Source: Sinotaia quadrata (taxonomy: Eukaryota > Mollusca > Gastropoda > Architaenioglossa > Viviparidae). Taken from it: a stretch of DNA of 64,000 nucleotides. Where the stretch lies: the NCBI GenBank assembly GCA_028829895.1, contig CM054181.1:42276759-42340758 (forward strand), read 5' to 3'. Below the pieces are notes generated by a model. The model was not told where the DNA came from, ran no database searches, and worked only from the letters and a program-made list of their open reading frames with translations. A program made the translations under genes and the position numbers. Shown here in pieces: positions 1 through 12,800 of the stretch. How positions within the stretch are numbered: position 1 is the stretch's first letter; each line of letters begins with the position of its first letter.

Positions 1-1687
1 GCTGAAGAGTTGCTTGACTTAGTACCAATGAAGGCTACCATGCTGTGTGCAGTGTTTATCAGAGGTGTGGATGTCAGTTTAAACATAGCTGAAGAGTTGC
101 GTGACTTAGTACCACTGAAGGCTACCACAACGGAACACAACACATTTTAAGGACTAGAAGATGCTGCACTACCATGGAGCAAAGTAGTATCTGTGGCTCT
201 GGAAGTATTCTAGCAATGTGTTCTGCAAAAATTGGTGTTGTTGGTTTACTGAAGTCTAAATTGAATAGCCTCACTACAGCACAAAGTAATTTCACAAAAA
301 TTGGTGTTGTTGGTTTACTGAAGTCTAAATTGAATAGCCTCACTACAGCACAAAGTAATTTCACAAAAATTGGTGTTGTTGGTTTACTGAAGTCTAAATT
401 GAATAGCCTCACTATAGCACAAAGTAATTTCACAAAAATTGGTGTTGTTGGATTACTGAAGTTTAAATTGAATCGTCTCACTACACCAGAAAATAATTTC
501 ACAAGTATTCATTGTATTTTTAATCAAGAAGCTCTGTGTAGTAAAAATATACAAATGAAAGAAGTTATGGATGTATTTGTTAAAATTGTCAATTTTATTC
601 ATTCAGGAGGATTAAACCGCAGACATTTCACACTGGTTTTAGAAAGTGTTGTTTTTATAACACTGAAGTTTGGTGGCTGAGTCAAGGAAATGTTTTGACG
701 TGGGTTTTTTTTTTTTTTTTTACTTGAAAATAAAATTGAAATGTTCTTGCAAATGAAAAACAAAGATGTTTCTCATATTTCTGATTCAAACTATCTTTGT
801 AATCTTACTTTTTTTTAATAGATCATCTTAATACTCTGAACTTATAGCTTCAGGGTATAAAGCATTTAATAACACATTCAAAGTGAAGCTGACATTTTGG
901 AGAAATATCTTGTGGGATGGAATGTGACCCACTTTTCAACATTAAAATCTTTGGGAAACATTGGAGCCACATTCTGATTCTTAAAAGAATGTGATAGGTT
1001 TACTTCTGACTTGTGCAAGCAATTCTATAACCGATTTAAAGATTTTGATGCTCTTGAGCCACAGTTCCATCTTTCTTCAATCCCTTTTGCTGTGGTCATC
1101 AACACAGTTTATGTAGACATGCAAGTGGAGCTTCAGAGTGACACCTTTTGGAAACAAAAATATATGGGCATTGGGGTTCCAGATTTCTACATATTTCTTC
1201 TATCTTGAGACATAATCCCCAGGTTGTTCTCTGAAGCTACAAAGATCATGACTATGTTTGGTAGCACACATGTGTGAGCAGTTTTTCTCGTCTATGAAGA
1301 GGAATAAGACAGTGCTAAGGTCAAGACTCACTGATGAACATATGGCGGCAACTTTGAGATTGGACAATCTCGGGATATAAAAATTGATGTGCTGGTTGAG
1401 ACAAAATGTGGCCAACTGAGTAGCCATAAAAATGAATCAGTTTGCTGGTATTTGATTTTTTTGCTGATTTTTCATTTCTGTTAAACATACGACAAAAACA
1501 AAAGTACAGCATATAATTACTATACTTTTAGGATAATTATATAGTTATATACTGTATCTGTGCAAATTCAGTTAATAGAATACTAGACACTAGCCTTAAT
1601 ACTGATAGAATGAGGCATGTTGCAGCCCTTGGGAAATCAAAATTGTCCTCATGCTGCCCTTAGGGTGGTTTGAGTTTGAAACTCCTG
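1..1687 (+). pseudogene. Decayed hAT-superfamily transposase, GTF2IRD2/ZBED5-like, 3' part
   Basis: Conceptual translation in shifting frames gives, in order, the landmarks of the hAT transposases annotated in animals as GTF2IRD2-like or ZBED5-like. They are a FIRGVD...AEELLDLVP block (1-120), HCIFNQEALCSK and VKIVNFIHSGGLNRRHF (about 508-625), WLSQGNVLT (about 670-700), LENKIEMFLQMK (about 724-760), RFKDFDALEPQFHL (about 1030-1075), FGSTHV (about 1257-1275) and RSRLTDEHMAATLRL (about 1318-1363). The last is the C-terminal dimerisation region. Stops and frameshifts break it, including a 2-base loss near 1273 and a frame change near 660, so it cannot be active. The first block is partly duplicated (1-45 and 91-127). 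The right end appears to be at 1687: the sequence ends in a hAT-like terminus, GTTTGAAACTCCTG, followed by a typical 8-bp target GTCTAATG. The left end lies outside the window. Family assignment is from remembered motif similarity. Confidence 0.8.
231..505 (+). repeat. 69-bp in-frame tandem repeat inside the hAT transposase relic
   Basis: Four head-to-tail copies begin at 231, 300, 369 and 438. The first three are almost identical and the fourth is diverged. The unit is exactly 23 codons and encodes a peptide starting IGVVGLLKSKLNSLT. This is the segment that normally occurs once, just before the HCI(I/F)(H/N)QEALCSK block of these transposases. The frame therefore stays open through all copies, and the reverse strand is open too. 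Confidence 0.9.
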
Positions 1688-2546
1688 GTCTAATGCATCT
1701 CCCCTTAGCTTCACTATACTCTTTCTAGGTATGTCTAATGTATCTCTAGCTAGCTCCACTGTAGTCTTTCTAGGTGTGTCTAATGTATCTCTAGCTAGCT
1801 CCACTGTGGTCTTTCTAGGTGTGTCTAATGTATCTCTAGCTAGCTCCACTGTAGTCTTTCTAGGTGTGTCTAATGTATCTCTAGCTAGCTCCACTGTAGT
1901 CTTTCTAGGTGTGTCTAATGTATCTCTAGCTAGCTCCACTGTAGTCTTTCTAGGTGTGTCTAATGTATCTCTAGCTAGCTCCACTGTGGTCTTTCTAGGA
2001 GTGTCTAATATGTCTGTACCTTGCTTCACTATAGTCTTTCTAGGAGTGTCTAATATGTATCTCTAGCTAGCTCCATTGTGGTCTTTCTAGGTGTATCTAA
2101 TGTATCTCTAACTAGCTCCACTGTGGTCTTTGTAGGTGTATCTAATGTATCTCTAGCTAGCTCCACTGTGGTCTTTCTAGGTGTATCTAATGTATCTCTA
2201 GCTAGCTCCACTATAGTCTTTCTAGGTATGTCTAATGTATCTCTAGCTAGCTCCACTGTAGTCTTTCTAGGTGTGTCTAATGTATCTCTAGCTAGCTCCA
2301 CTGTAGTCTTTCTAGGAGTGTCTAATATGTCTGTACCTTGCTTCACTATAGTCTTTCTAGGAGTGTCTAATGTATCTCTAGCTAGCTCCACTGTAGTCTT
2401 TCTAGGTGTGTCTAATATGTCTGTACCTTCCTTCACTATAGTCTTTCTAGGTGTCAAACTTATTTCTACCTCACTCCACTGTAGTCTTTCTCCTTGCCAA
2501 ATGTATCTGCCTAGCTTCACTGTAGTCTTTCTAGGTGTGTCTAAAG
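1688..2546. repeat. 45-bp minisatellite (about 18-19 copies)
   Basis: Unit of 45 bp built on TCTAATGTATCTCTAGCTAG followed by CTCCACTGTAGTCTTTCTAGGTG. Variant units carry TCTGTACCTTGCTTCAC. Because 45 is 15 codons and the unit lacks stops, long open frames exist on both strands (for example 1731-2066 plus and 2050-2646 minus) that repeat a 15-residue peptide. I regard these as by-products, not genes. Degenerate units continue to about 2800 beyond the MITE. Confidence 0.92.
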
Positions 2547-2772
2547 CAGGGGTGTCCAAACCTTTTGTAAAGAGGGCCAGATTTGGTGAGGTTGGGGCTG
2601 AAGAGGGACAGATTTGGTGAGGTGAAAAGGTGTTGGGGCTGATCATTCAGCTTGAATTTATAAAATCAATTCAGACATGGGAAAATTTATGTTTTCCCAT
2701 GTCTGAATTGATTTTATAAGGCCTCTGCAGGCCAGTGGAAATTTGAACATAGGCCATAATTGGCCATGCCTG
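2547..2772. mobile_element. hAT-type MITE with 8-bp target-site duplication
   Basis: The 226-bp insert starts CAGGGGTGTCCAAACC and ends GGCCATGCCTG, giving imperfect hAT-style ends. It is flanked by the perfect 8-bp direct repeat GTCTAAAG (2539-2546 and 2773-2780). It is inserted in the 45-bp minisatellite. Inside it, 2658-2685 and 2692-2719 form a perfect 28-bp inverted repeat around a 6-nt loop. Confidence 0.85.
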
Positions 2773-5700
2773 GTCTAAAGCATCTCTACCTATTCAGTAT
2801 AGTCTTTCTAGGTGTGCACTGACTTTACTTCAGTCAGAGAGTAGTTTACCAGGCCAGTGATTTGACTTCAACCATAGGAAGTCTTTACTAGGCCAATGCT
2901 TTGACATTTCCTCAGTCATACTCATAAGGAGTCTTTTAGTTTTACCAGGCCACTGATCTGACTTTTCTTCAGTTACACGCATAGAAAAGACTCTCTATGA
3001 TTGAAGACAAATCAAAGCATTGGTCTAGTAAAACACTCTAAGTCTAAATGACAAAGATCATAAGGCAAGAAAAAAATAACATAATTTTTGTGGGATAGGT
3101 GGAGCATGTTAATTCCACATTTCTCATTGTCAAAGCTTTAATCATGCAGTGTTTCAATATTTCTTTAAATTGCCTTAAATTTTATTTCAGTTATAATTTT
3201 ATTATGCCTTCAGTCTGTGATTAATCATGCAATGTTTTGTTATTTCATTGAGTTGCCTTTTATTTAATTTTATCTCATTTATAACCCTTTATGCCTTCGT
3301 TATTGAGTTAATCATTTCTTCTATATATTATTTCAGAACAAAAGAGAAATTTATTTTCACACACAGTAAGCCTGCCAGTATATATGGCTATTTGATATAA
3401 AGCTCTATTTTTATTAATATATTTCACTCTGGTTAATCATATCAAATCATCTTTTAACCTGCATATTATTTTAAGAACTGTAAGGGAATTTATTTTCTTG
3501 AGTTAATGTTAGCAATATGATTCAACAAGTCCACCATTATAGTTGATTTGATGTCAAGTGTTCTCTGTTTAACATGTTTAACTTTGTTAATTTCATTCAT
3601 TTTATTTAGAACACTTATTGCCTGTACTCTGATACATAGTTTGGTGGTGATGTCTGAAAATAATCATAGAAAGACAGGCAGATCTCTTACAGCATTTCAG
3701 CACTGTTGAAATCAGAATCAGTATTTGATTCAGACTTTAAAATTTATCACTATCTTTTGTGCAGAAACTTTTTTTATTTTCTTAGTTAAAGCATTAATTG
3801 TTCAAATTATATTTTTCATGCTTTTATTTGAAATACAAATGGCATACTTCCTAAGACCTGGTACAGATATACCAAGTACGATTAATGAAATTTAATTTCC
3901 TTATCATGGCCGTAGAGAAACACATTGGACACATTTGGATAATGCTTACTGTATAATAAAGTTTTGTACATACTCAATGGTTTTATCTGATTTAAAGTTT
4001 GAAGTATTTAATAGTAATATTAAATTTACTTTTTAAGCATCTTTAATTTAAAAAAAAAAATAATAATAATAATAGTAGTAGTAATCAGTTCTTTATTACA
4101 CTTCATCATACTCTATGTTTATATATTGACTAGTCCTGAATGCAAAATAGTCCACTTGAATTTTACTGCATTATTCACGTTAAATCATTATAGTTTGAAA
4201 TTATACTTCATTTGAGCATTTTGCAAATATTTTGACAAATCCCCAGGGCAATCACTACTTCAAGTACTTGCATATTTAATTAAATTTATACTCACTTTGT
4301 CACTTGATGTTCCTGTCTTCTGTTTGCCGTGGGTATATCTTCACTAATAGCTTACATAAATGAACTCGTACAATCGTAGTCCAGCATATTGGCTGGATTG
4401 ATTTTTATAACCAGGCACAGTTGTATTGACTCTGGAATTTTCAGTATAGAAGCATTAAGGAATGTAACCAAAACATACCTCATACTCGAAACAGTTTACT
4501 GCGTGAGTATCTTTATCTTGTGGAAATACCTGTTTATCATGTCAGTTATTTTTGCTCTGAATTATATCTGAAACAGGCAGTATAAGAAGCGATCAATATA
4601 TTCTGGATACTGGTTGTTTTTCTTTTTAGTTAAAAGAATTAAATAATGCTTCTTTCTTAACCCCTTCTCTGTCAGACATTTCAAGTACATTATTCAGTAC
4701 ACACTTTTTTCTTTTTTTCTTTTTTTTTCTTTTCCTTCTTTTTTTTTTTTTGGGAGGGGGGTCAGTTTTCAACACAGTTTAAATTTTATCAAACACATAG
4801 TGAAAATAAACAAATAAAATAAGCAAGTGGTGTTATTCTCTTTTGTGTTTTTCTGCATGAAAGTTTCTTTTAATTAAATTTACCACGTAGTGCATTTTCT
4901 TTTTTTAAAGAAGGAAAAAATTGTTTGAGCATTGTATTCTCCATCTCCAGAAAGGAAGAAGAGATTGACATTCTTTTAAGTCTGTATTTATTAATTGGTC
5001 TTTCTTATTTTAACAGAAATATTTCAATTTTTAATAAATGCAGTTGTGATCAAATGTGAACATTTCTTTACAATTGGTAATTTTGCAGTAAACTTTGTTT
5101 ACTAAGTTTATTGTAAAGTTTTGACTTAGTATATAATTAATGATTAAATTATATAATAATAAATGTTACTCTTCTTCTTCATGTACTGAAATAATGAAAA
5201 GTTTTGAAAGTTGCATATAATGTTGTTTGAATGCCAGATGGTTAAATTGTGACTCATTCCTCCCTACCCCTCTCCCATCATATGTACATTAAAGTAATTT
5301 CCCCCTCCTGAAATAAAATTATACTAGAAAACAAGAGGAGCCTGCTGTGGACATAACTCATAAATAAATGGCCTCCACTCCTCTTGTACTATCATTTGCT
5401 TTTATTGGTCTTGTTCTCTAATTTAAAGGTATATCAGTTGATGGAAACATCATTTTATTAAACATTAAGCCAGGGAGCCCAGGGTGTAGATGTTTTGTAG
5501 CCATCTTGGATTCATCCTAGCAGTGCTTCAGAAAGGCATTGAAATCATTCCTTTGTTCTTTCCCATTTCTTTTTATTCAGAGCTACAGCAGACAGACCAT
5601 AAGCTCCTTAATTGTCATGTTTCTTTTCTTTTTTGTAAAGAATTTTCTTGCTTTTTTCTACTTCTTCATTTGTCATTTTCTTTTCTCATTTTCTCTTTGA

Positions 5701-5890
5701 TTCTCTCTTTGTTTCTTTGTTTTATGTGCATGCCATTTATAGCAAGGGTTTTGTGCTTCTTCACAGTGACTTTTCTTTCCTTTTTGTCTAGAATTTCATG
5801 TTTTTTCTTTTTTGTCAGTTTACTTTTTTATTTCTTTTTCAGTCGTATTTTGCTTTTCTTTAATAGAATTTTTTCTTCTTCATTTATCAG

Positions 5891-5895
5891 TTTAT

Positions 5896-5927
<32 letters not shown>

Positions 5928-5929
5928 TC
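5891..5929. repeat. (TTTC)n microsatellite
   Basis: About nine to ten TTTC units inside a longer pyrimidine-rich tract (5600-6010). The tract makes the plus strand read as an open frame rich in F, L and S, which is compositional and not a gene. Confidence 0.9.
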
Positions 5930-6084
5930 ACTATACATGTTAAACAATGCAAGATTACAAGCTATTACTTATTTCTTCTTTTTCGTTTCTCTGTTTTCTT
6001 TTCACTGTTCTTCTTTTCATCCCTGTTTTTACTATGCATGCAGTATATTTCATAGTCACATTTAATTTTTTTATTGTATGAACA

Positions 6085-6228
6085 GTTTAAAGTTAGACTT
6101 AGTATGATGAGTTCTGGGCTGTTTAAAGTTCAACTTAGTATGATGAGTTCTGGGCTGTTTAAAGTTCGACTTAGTATAATGAGTTCTGGGCTGTTTAAAG
6201 TTCAACTTAGTATAATCACTTCTAGTAT
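6085..6228. repeat. 36-bp tandem repeat, 4 copies
   Basis: Copies start at 6085, 6121, 6157 and 6193 with unit GTTTAAAGTTCAACTTAGTA followed by TGATGAGTTCTGGGCT. The last copy is diverged. Confidence 0.9.
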
Positions 6229-6795
6229 TTTAAGTTCAGCTTAGAATAATTTATGACAGAAAATGTTGTGAATTTAATATATTCCCCCCAAAATAAGATA
6301 GAGAAGTAATGACTAGAAAAGATTTACAAGATTTACATTTAAAAAGCTTTTCTTTCTCCAAACATAAAAATCCTGATAAACCTTTGTTGATGTTTGTGTG
6401 TGTGAAGTGAGGTTATATAGCATTAAGGAATTTTTGTGCAAATTGTTTAGGGCTGCTTTATTATTATTATATTATTTTTATTATGTCAGATGTTTAAAGT
6501 GCTCTACCACCTCTGTCTCACATCTCCTTTAATTTTTTTTTTAAATTGAATTACTGCTCTTACATAATAAGAATTGTCTTGCTGTAAAAATCAATACTTA
6601 AATAAGTATTATCAGACTGTGGTATTTATTTTAATTCTTTGATACCTGATAAGTTCGTGGCAGAATTTTGTGTGAACTTTATTATTTTTATTATTAAATG
6701 TTTTTTGTATGTATGTCATTTTTCATTTCTTACTTGACAGGGATGTGTAATTTTTATGTGAATTGATATTCACATTTTTGTTTTTTCCTTGACAG

Positions 6796-6870
6796 GTTCG
6801 TGGTAGTTTTTGTGCTGCTCTTTATACCATGCCATATCCTAGTGATCGTCACTGTTTTCCCACTCATTTG
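6796..6870 (+). CDS. Gene 1 exon A (first visible)
   Basis: Acceptor TTCCTTGACAG, donor GTGAGC. It encodes one helix, FVVVFVLLFIPCHILVIVTV, then FPLIW. It starts with one base completing a codon from an unseen upstream exon (phase 2) and ends in phase 2, so TG joins the G of exon B to make Trp. Confidence 0.75.
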
Positions 6871-9800
6871 GTGAGCACACATTCTTAATATAATACTTTA
6901 AATCAGGGTGTGAATTCACTTCTGTGCTGTCCACTCCACCCTTCCCCCTAGTCCTGATGGAAACCATGAGAAAATTAAAATATTATTGGAAAAGAGCATT
7001 TATGATAAAGAGGAATAAGATATAAAACTGTTTTAAAAACTTGCCCGAAACTCTAAGCACATAAGCACATACTTGTTGTCTTTCTCAGTTTCTGTCATGT
7101 CTTGCTGTTTGTTTGATTGTTTTTATAATAAAAGTAAAAGAGATTAATCTTATAAAAGCTGCATACACTTTAAATTAATTGTGCACTAGTTTTTCTTTTG
7201 ATTACAAACTTCTTAAACAATTAAGAAGACTTAACTAATATAATACAACATCAAAATCCACATGCAAAAAGACAAAATCTTATCACTGGATTGAAGATCA
7301 CACCACACCTATTAATAACAAGCTGCCTGGCTATAACTGTTTGGAAATGATTGTTTATTTTAGTTCTTGGAACTGGAAATGTGATATTGGCATAATATAA
7401 GCTGATTTAATGTTAACAATTTTGTTGTTATCTCCACTGAGCAGTAAGAACTACTTCTCTACCTTCTCAAATAATCTCTTTGTGATATTTTTCAAATTCT
7501 TAAATTTTCCAAAATCAATGGATAATCCTTTTTTGTTTGGTCTGAGTTCTTCTTACCTATCTTGACCATTCAGACAACAACAAAAAATATCAGAAATACA
7601 ATCTGTGTCCCACACTAAAAATAGATTTTTCAAGTTTTCTTACGGCTTCATAGGGAATGTAAAAGCAGATGAGTTAGTATTTTTTCTTACATGTATATCA
7701 AAATCATAAGTATACCCAGTCACTGGCTCAGCAAGGTAGTACCCATAATTCCATTAATCATTGCATGGGCTTGTCTCTGATATTCTGACAAAAAAGATAT
7801 CTGCCTTTATTCCTCACTATCTTTCCTCTATAGATACATTCAGAAAATATTTCTGACACACTCTTGTCATGTTTACAGTTTCAAACAGGAGTAGAACTTT
7901 GCCATGTTTTATCATTATGATTATGATCTTGGTTTGTCTGGGATGTTTTTCTTAAAAAGTAATGTTTATCTGAACCTCATATTTTGTCATGGAAGTCCTT
8001 GCATATAAGCTATGATATGATTTAATGCACCAGTATCTTACAAACCATGAATTACTGATTTAGTACATTAATTAATATCTTACAAACCATGAATTAGTGA
8101 TTTAGTACATTTAATTAATATCTTACAAACCATGAATTACTGATTTAGTACATTAATTAATATCTTATATACATGTACTATGAATTAATGATTGAGTACA
8201 CAAGTGTGATTGTATAACATGAATTAATGATTGAATACTTGGTGTTTTCTGTATTTCTATATATATATAAGCAAATCAGTATCTTCCTAGCCTTCATACC
8301 TTCCTAGCCTTCATACAATGATAATTTATCTTCCATTTTCATTTATGAAATTGCTTAGATGTTGCAAGAAATAAGTAAAAAAAAATTGGCTAAATAAGTC
8401 AGTATACCTAAGAAATTTCCTAATTCCCTCTCAGTCTTGTGTGAAATTTTGCTATTTATTAGTTACAAATTGAGTAAACAGAGTGCTTGACACTAAAGTG
8501 TTTTAAAAATTGCGTGACTATGTAACATATTTGTATCATGAATACATTTTAAGTGTCTTTTAAAAGTTTAATGGCACATATCTTACATAACATACAATTG
8601 ATATGTACTTTGAAATAATTAGAATTATCTTGAATGTAGTGTAAGAATTGTTGTCCTTGGCTACAGGTGTAAGACTTTGAGTTGATTGCTCATTGTAATA
8701 TAAGTATTGTTTCCCATTGACAGAATAAATTGTGTAAATAGTGGTTGATTGTAATGTAAGTATTTTTTCTCAGTGAATAAATGATGTAAATGGTGGTCAG
8801 TTGTAATGTAAGTATTTTTTCTCAGTGAATAAATGGTGTAAATGGTGGTCGAATGTAATGTAAGTATTTTTTCAAAATGAATAAATGATGTAAATGGTGG
8901 CTGATTGTGAGTATTTTTTCTCAGTGACAAAATAAATGTAAACCTGCTGTTCCTTTATTCAGGCTGTCAGTATGGAATCTCTTTCTTATTGGACTCATCA
9001 ACATGTTTGTCATTTTGACGGGCAGCTGGATCATCCTTCAGTTCTCTGCTTTCCGGATTGAAGAGACTGAACTTTGTGTAGTAAGTCTTATGCTGTTCAT
9101 ACAGTGGAAGATAATGAACTTTGTACAGTAAGTTTTATGATGCTCTTGCAATTGACTGAACTTTGTATAATAAGTCATGATGTTCATACAGTTGAAGAGA
9201 TTGAACTTTGTATAGTAAGACTTGTGATCTTCACATAATGAAGACAAGAATGTATGGTGTTCTTACAGTTAAGGATTTATATTTAATTATATATAGTAAA
9301 GTGATGTTTGCATGATTGAAGACTAAATTGTGTGCAGTCTTATGCTGTTTATATAATTGATGACTGAACTTTGTAACTAAGTCTTCCAATATTCATTTGA
9401 TTGAAGATTGAATAGTGTACAGTAAGTTCTTACAATGTTCATACAATTGAAGACTAAACTTTGTATGATAAATTTTGCAATGTTCACATGACTGAAGTTA
9501 GAGCTGTACACAGTAAGTCTTGTGGTATTCCTACAGTTGAAGACTGAATTATGTTTTAATATTAATAAATAATAATAATAAAGGAGGCTTGATAAAGCTG
9601 TACAATAATTATGTATAAACTACATAAGATCTTAATATATATATCTATTACTGAAACATATAAGAAAACTCAATAATGTAACAAAAACAAAATTAATTCA
9701 CATACAGAAAGGCAATATATAACAAACAACTGTAATTTACAAATCTTAGTATTATATAGTCTGTCTTAGATATGCAATCACTTAAGACTATACTTGTAAA

Positions 9801-12800
9801 ATTTAAAGTTTAACATTTTTTTTTTTTTAACACAACTAAAGACTGAATTATATACAATATGTCTTATGGTATTCATACAACAGGTTCTAAGATGTTCATT
9901 CGATTGAAGACTGAATTATGTAAAATAAATCTTGTAATGTCATACAGTGAAGACCAGACTGTATACAGTCAATCATTTGATTTGATATACTTGAAGACTA
10001 AAATGTGTTTATTAAATCCTTAGCTGTTGATATGATTGAAAGTTGAGCTGCAGACATTAATCAAAATTGAAATGATTGATGAGACTGGAAAATCTATCTA
10101 TCTATCTATCTATCTGTCTGTCTAATCTTGCTGACCATTAAGGTACCACTTATGACCTGACAACAAGCTTCCTCCATTCCATTCTGTTCTCTGTTCACTA
10201 ATCTTACTATATCCTGATAATGGAATGACTGTGTGACACACATACAGCCTATACTGGCCGCACACAGGTGTGGCTTGCTAAATAAGGCCCCTATGTGGTT
10301 ATTCAACCGAACAGTTAACAAGACAATGACAATACAAACATCACAGAATGATCATAATGAAAGAACCTTTTTCACTCCCCTTCCTTTTCTTTCCAGCTTC
10401 TTTCTTCAGCTAGGTGCTATAATTAAATACTATGCGTACTTTTCCGTGAACTCACAACATCCCTTACTCATTGTTTGACATAGCCCTCTGAATATAATCT
10501 TTTTTTTTAATTATTATATATGATATAACTGTTATTGAATATCATCTTTCTTCACAACCATTTTATTAATAATGACTTTGAGTGCCAACACTGCCATGTG
10601 ACCATTGTACTACATAGTCCTGTCTTGTTATCAACATCGTCTTGCCTAACAACCAATTAAAAAAGTGACTTTAACTTCTGAAACTACCACATTACCTCTG
10701 TACTACATAATAATGTCCTGTTACCAGTATCATATTGCCTAACAACCAATAAAATAATGACTTTATGCTTACACTACCACATGACTATTGTACTACATAG
10801 TACTGTCCTGTTATCAGTATCAGCTTGCCTAACAGCCAATAAAAAAGTGACTTTGAGTGCTGACATACCACATAACCATTGTACTACAGTGACTTTGAGA
10901 ACACTGCCACAATTATTGTTTTGTTTTGCAGATTATTGAGCAGCTCTTGTTTACAGTATATCCTTGGTTGTGTTCCGCCCTTATCACCTGGGTTTTGTCC
11001 TATGTTGCACCACCTACCGTAGTTCCTTTCATCTTCTTAGCTATTTGGTAAATTTATTCATTATTTATAATTTAATTTAATAAGTAACTTTTGCACTCTG
11101 CAACTTATTAAGAAAGATATTTATGTTGTCTTTTTGTTGCAAACAAAAGGTTGCAGAAGTAATATATTGGGAGTGGTGGTTGTTAGTATTTACTTTAGCT
11201 TTCTCATTCAATCTTTTTTTCAGAGCTTTGATTTCTTCAATTCATACTTTAGTATTTTGAGATCTTTGATTTCTTCAGCACACACTTGAGCAACTTCATA
11301 TAGTACAAAATACAGCAGTGCTCTGTATACTTTCTAATATCTAAAAATAGCAATCTTTTCTAAATCAAGCTATTGATTTTGAAAGCTTTATCAGATGGAT
11401 GGTATTGACTTTTGCAGTGGTCACAGGAAAGGGGGGATAATCCTATCCAAAATTTATTTATTTTCTTAATGCATTATTACCTCCCTTATTATTGGTCACT
11501 AGATGTGTGTTTACTGTCTGTTGTATGAAAGCTTACGTTCTACATGCACAGTCAGTGTGTTCGAGAGTGGGTATTCATATACCTTTACCTATGCACATGT
11601 ATAAATTAAAGTAAATATATGATAAAGCAGTGTTTATCTAGTTTGATGATAATTAAGAATAGCTAGGGATTATTTTTCTTTCTACGAGGATGCGACCATA
11701 AGAAGAAGTGCGCCCTTAAACAATAGATGTTTTGCATGTTGGCAAGTCATAACACACACTTTTTATGTGTGGACTTTCCAGAAGCCCATGGAATCAGCAG
11801 ATTTTGACATTTATTCTCCATTATTCTCCTCAGTGTATGTGGTGTGCGTGAGCTCCTGTCAAGTGTGTTAGAATCTCAACTTCAACTTTTTTTCACATTG
11901 AGCTCAGGCATGGTTTTATTTCAATTTTCCATAATTTGAACGTATTCGCCGTTCGTCTGGCTGGGACAACATACTCTTGCATTTTTTCCTGGCTACCTAG
12001 TCTTCCGTGGTACAGACCATTTGGTCTCTATCTGGCCATTTGACGGACCAAAACCTGTCCTTAGCAACCATCAGGGTCCAACTATCAGATCTGAGGGCAG
12101 TTGGGATGATCAAGGAGAGGACATTTGTCCATACATTCATTTGGTTTTCACCGCTTCATTGTTTCTCGCTTATCAGTGCAAAACTATTCCTGCGTTCATC
12201 AACGAGGAAGTGCATCCGGATCTTCACCTGTTTGCAAGCGTGACTCGTCATTCTTCAGTGGTCGGCATATCGTGTGTTTTTCATTTCACCAGTGGTTGTT
12301 GTGAACTTTTATTCCTTCCAAATAAGGAGGTGAACTATTGTGAATATCTTCAATGTTGGTGCACACTAACATTCATCATTCATTCGGTGCATCTGTCATT
12401 ATTTTTTGTTTTCTACAGATTAGCATAAGTAAGACATATTCATTAGGGGCACATTACTCATAAGTAGTTAGGAAAATTCAGATTATCTATAGTTTCTTTG
12501 GATGTTAATTTGAAATCTTTACTATTAAAACTTTGGGTTTTTCAACCCAGAACTCTTTAGAGGAACATTTATAATTACTGATTTTGCTGTCATTTAGCAA
12601 ACTGTGATTTCCACAGTTATCACCATTTGCTATTAACGTTTGGGTGATTGTGTTGGGTTTTCACTCACGTATTTGTGTCAGCGCATATCTGACTTGTATA
12701 AAGGTACATGTTTGTCACCGCTTGTTGTATTATTATTATTATTATTTTTATTTTAATTTTATTTATCCTTCATCGCTCTGGTCCCCTATCCCATGAATGT

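Larger units (their letters stand above)
2781..6795. other. AT-rich stretch upstream of the first visible exon
   Basis: This holds the tail of the minisatellite (to about 2830), a diverged repeat around ACCAGGCCA...TGA (2850-3010), a TAA/TAG simple run (4060-4085), pyrimidine tracts (4700-4755) and the arrays listed separately. No convincing exon was found. The 5' exons of gene 1 should lie here or left of the window. Confidence 0.5.
6871..8962 (+). other. Intron A-B content
   Basis: AT-rich intron of 2.1 kb. Apart from the two tandem arrays listed separately (8030-8235, 8660-8940) I see only unique-looking, low-complexity AT-rich sequence. Confidence 0.7.

Noticed and set aside
1649..2646. 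Long open frames on both strands with a 15-residue repeat (VSNVSLASSTVVFLG / LDTPRKTTVELARDT).
   Set aside because: The frames exist only because the 45-bp minisatellite unit has no stops. There is no start context, flanking exon or domain, and a hAT MITE interrupts the array.
4445..4502. Exon-like 58-nt stretch with an AG before and GTGAGT after.
   Set aside because: To join exon A it would have to end in phase 2, and in that frame it starts with a stop (TAG). It could belong to nothing that I can chain.
5490..6065. 191-codon open frame rich in F, S and L.
   Set aside because: It reads through a pyrimidine-rich tract with a TTTC microsatellite. The composition explains the lack of stops.
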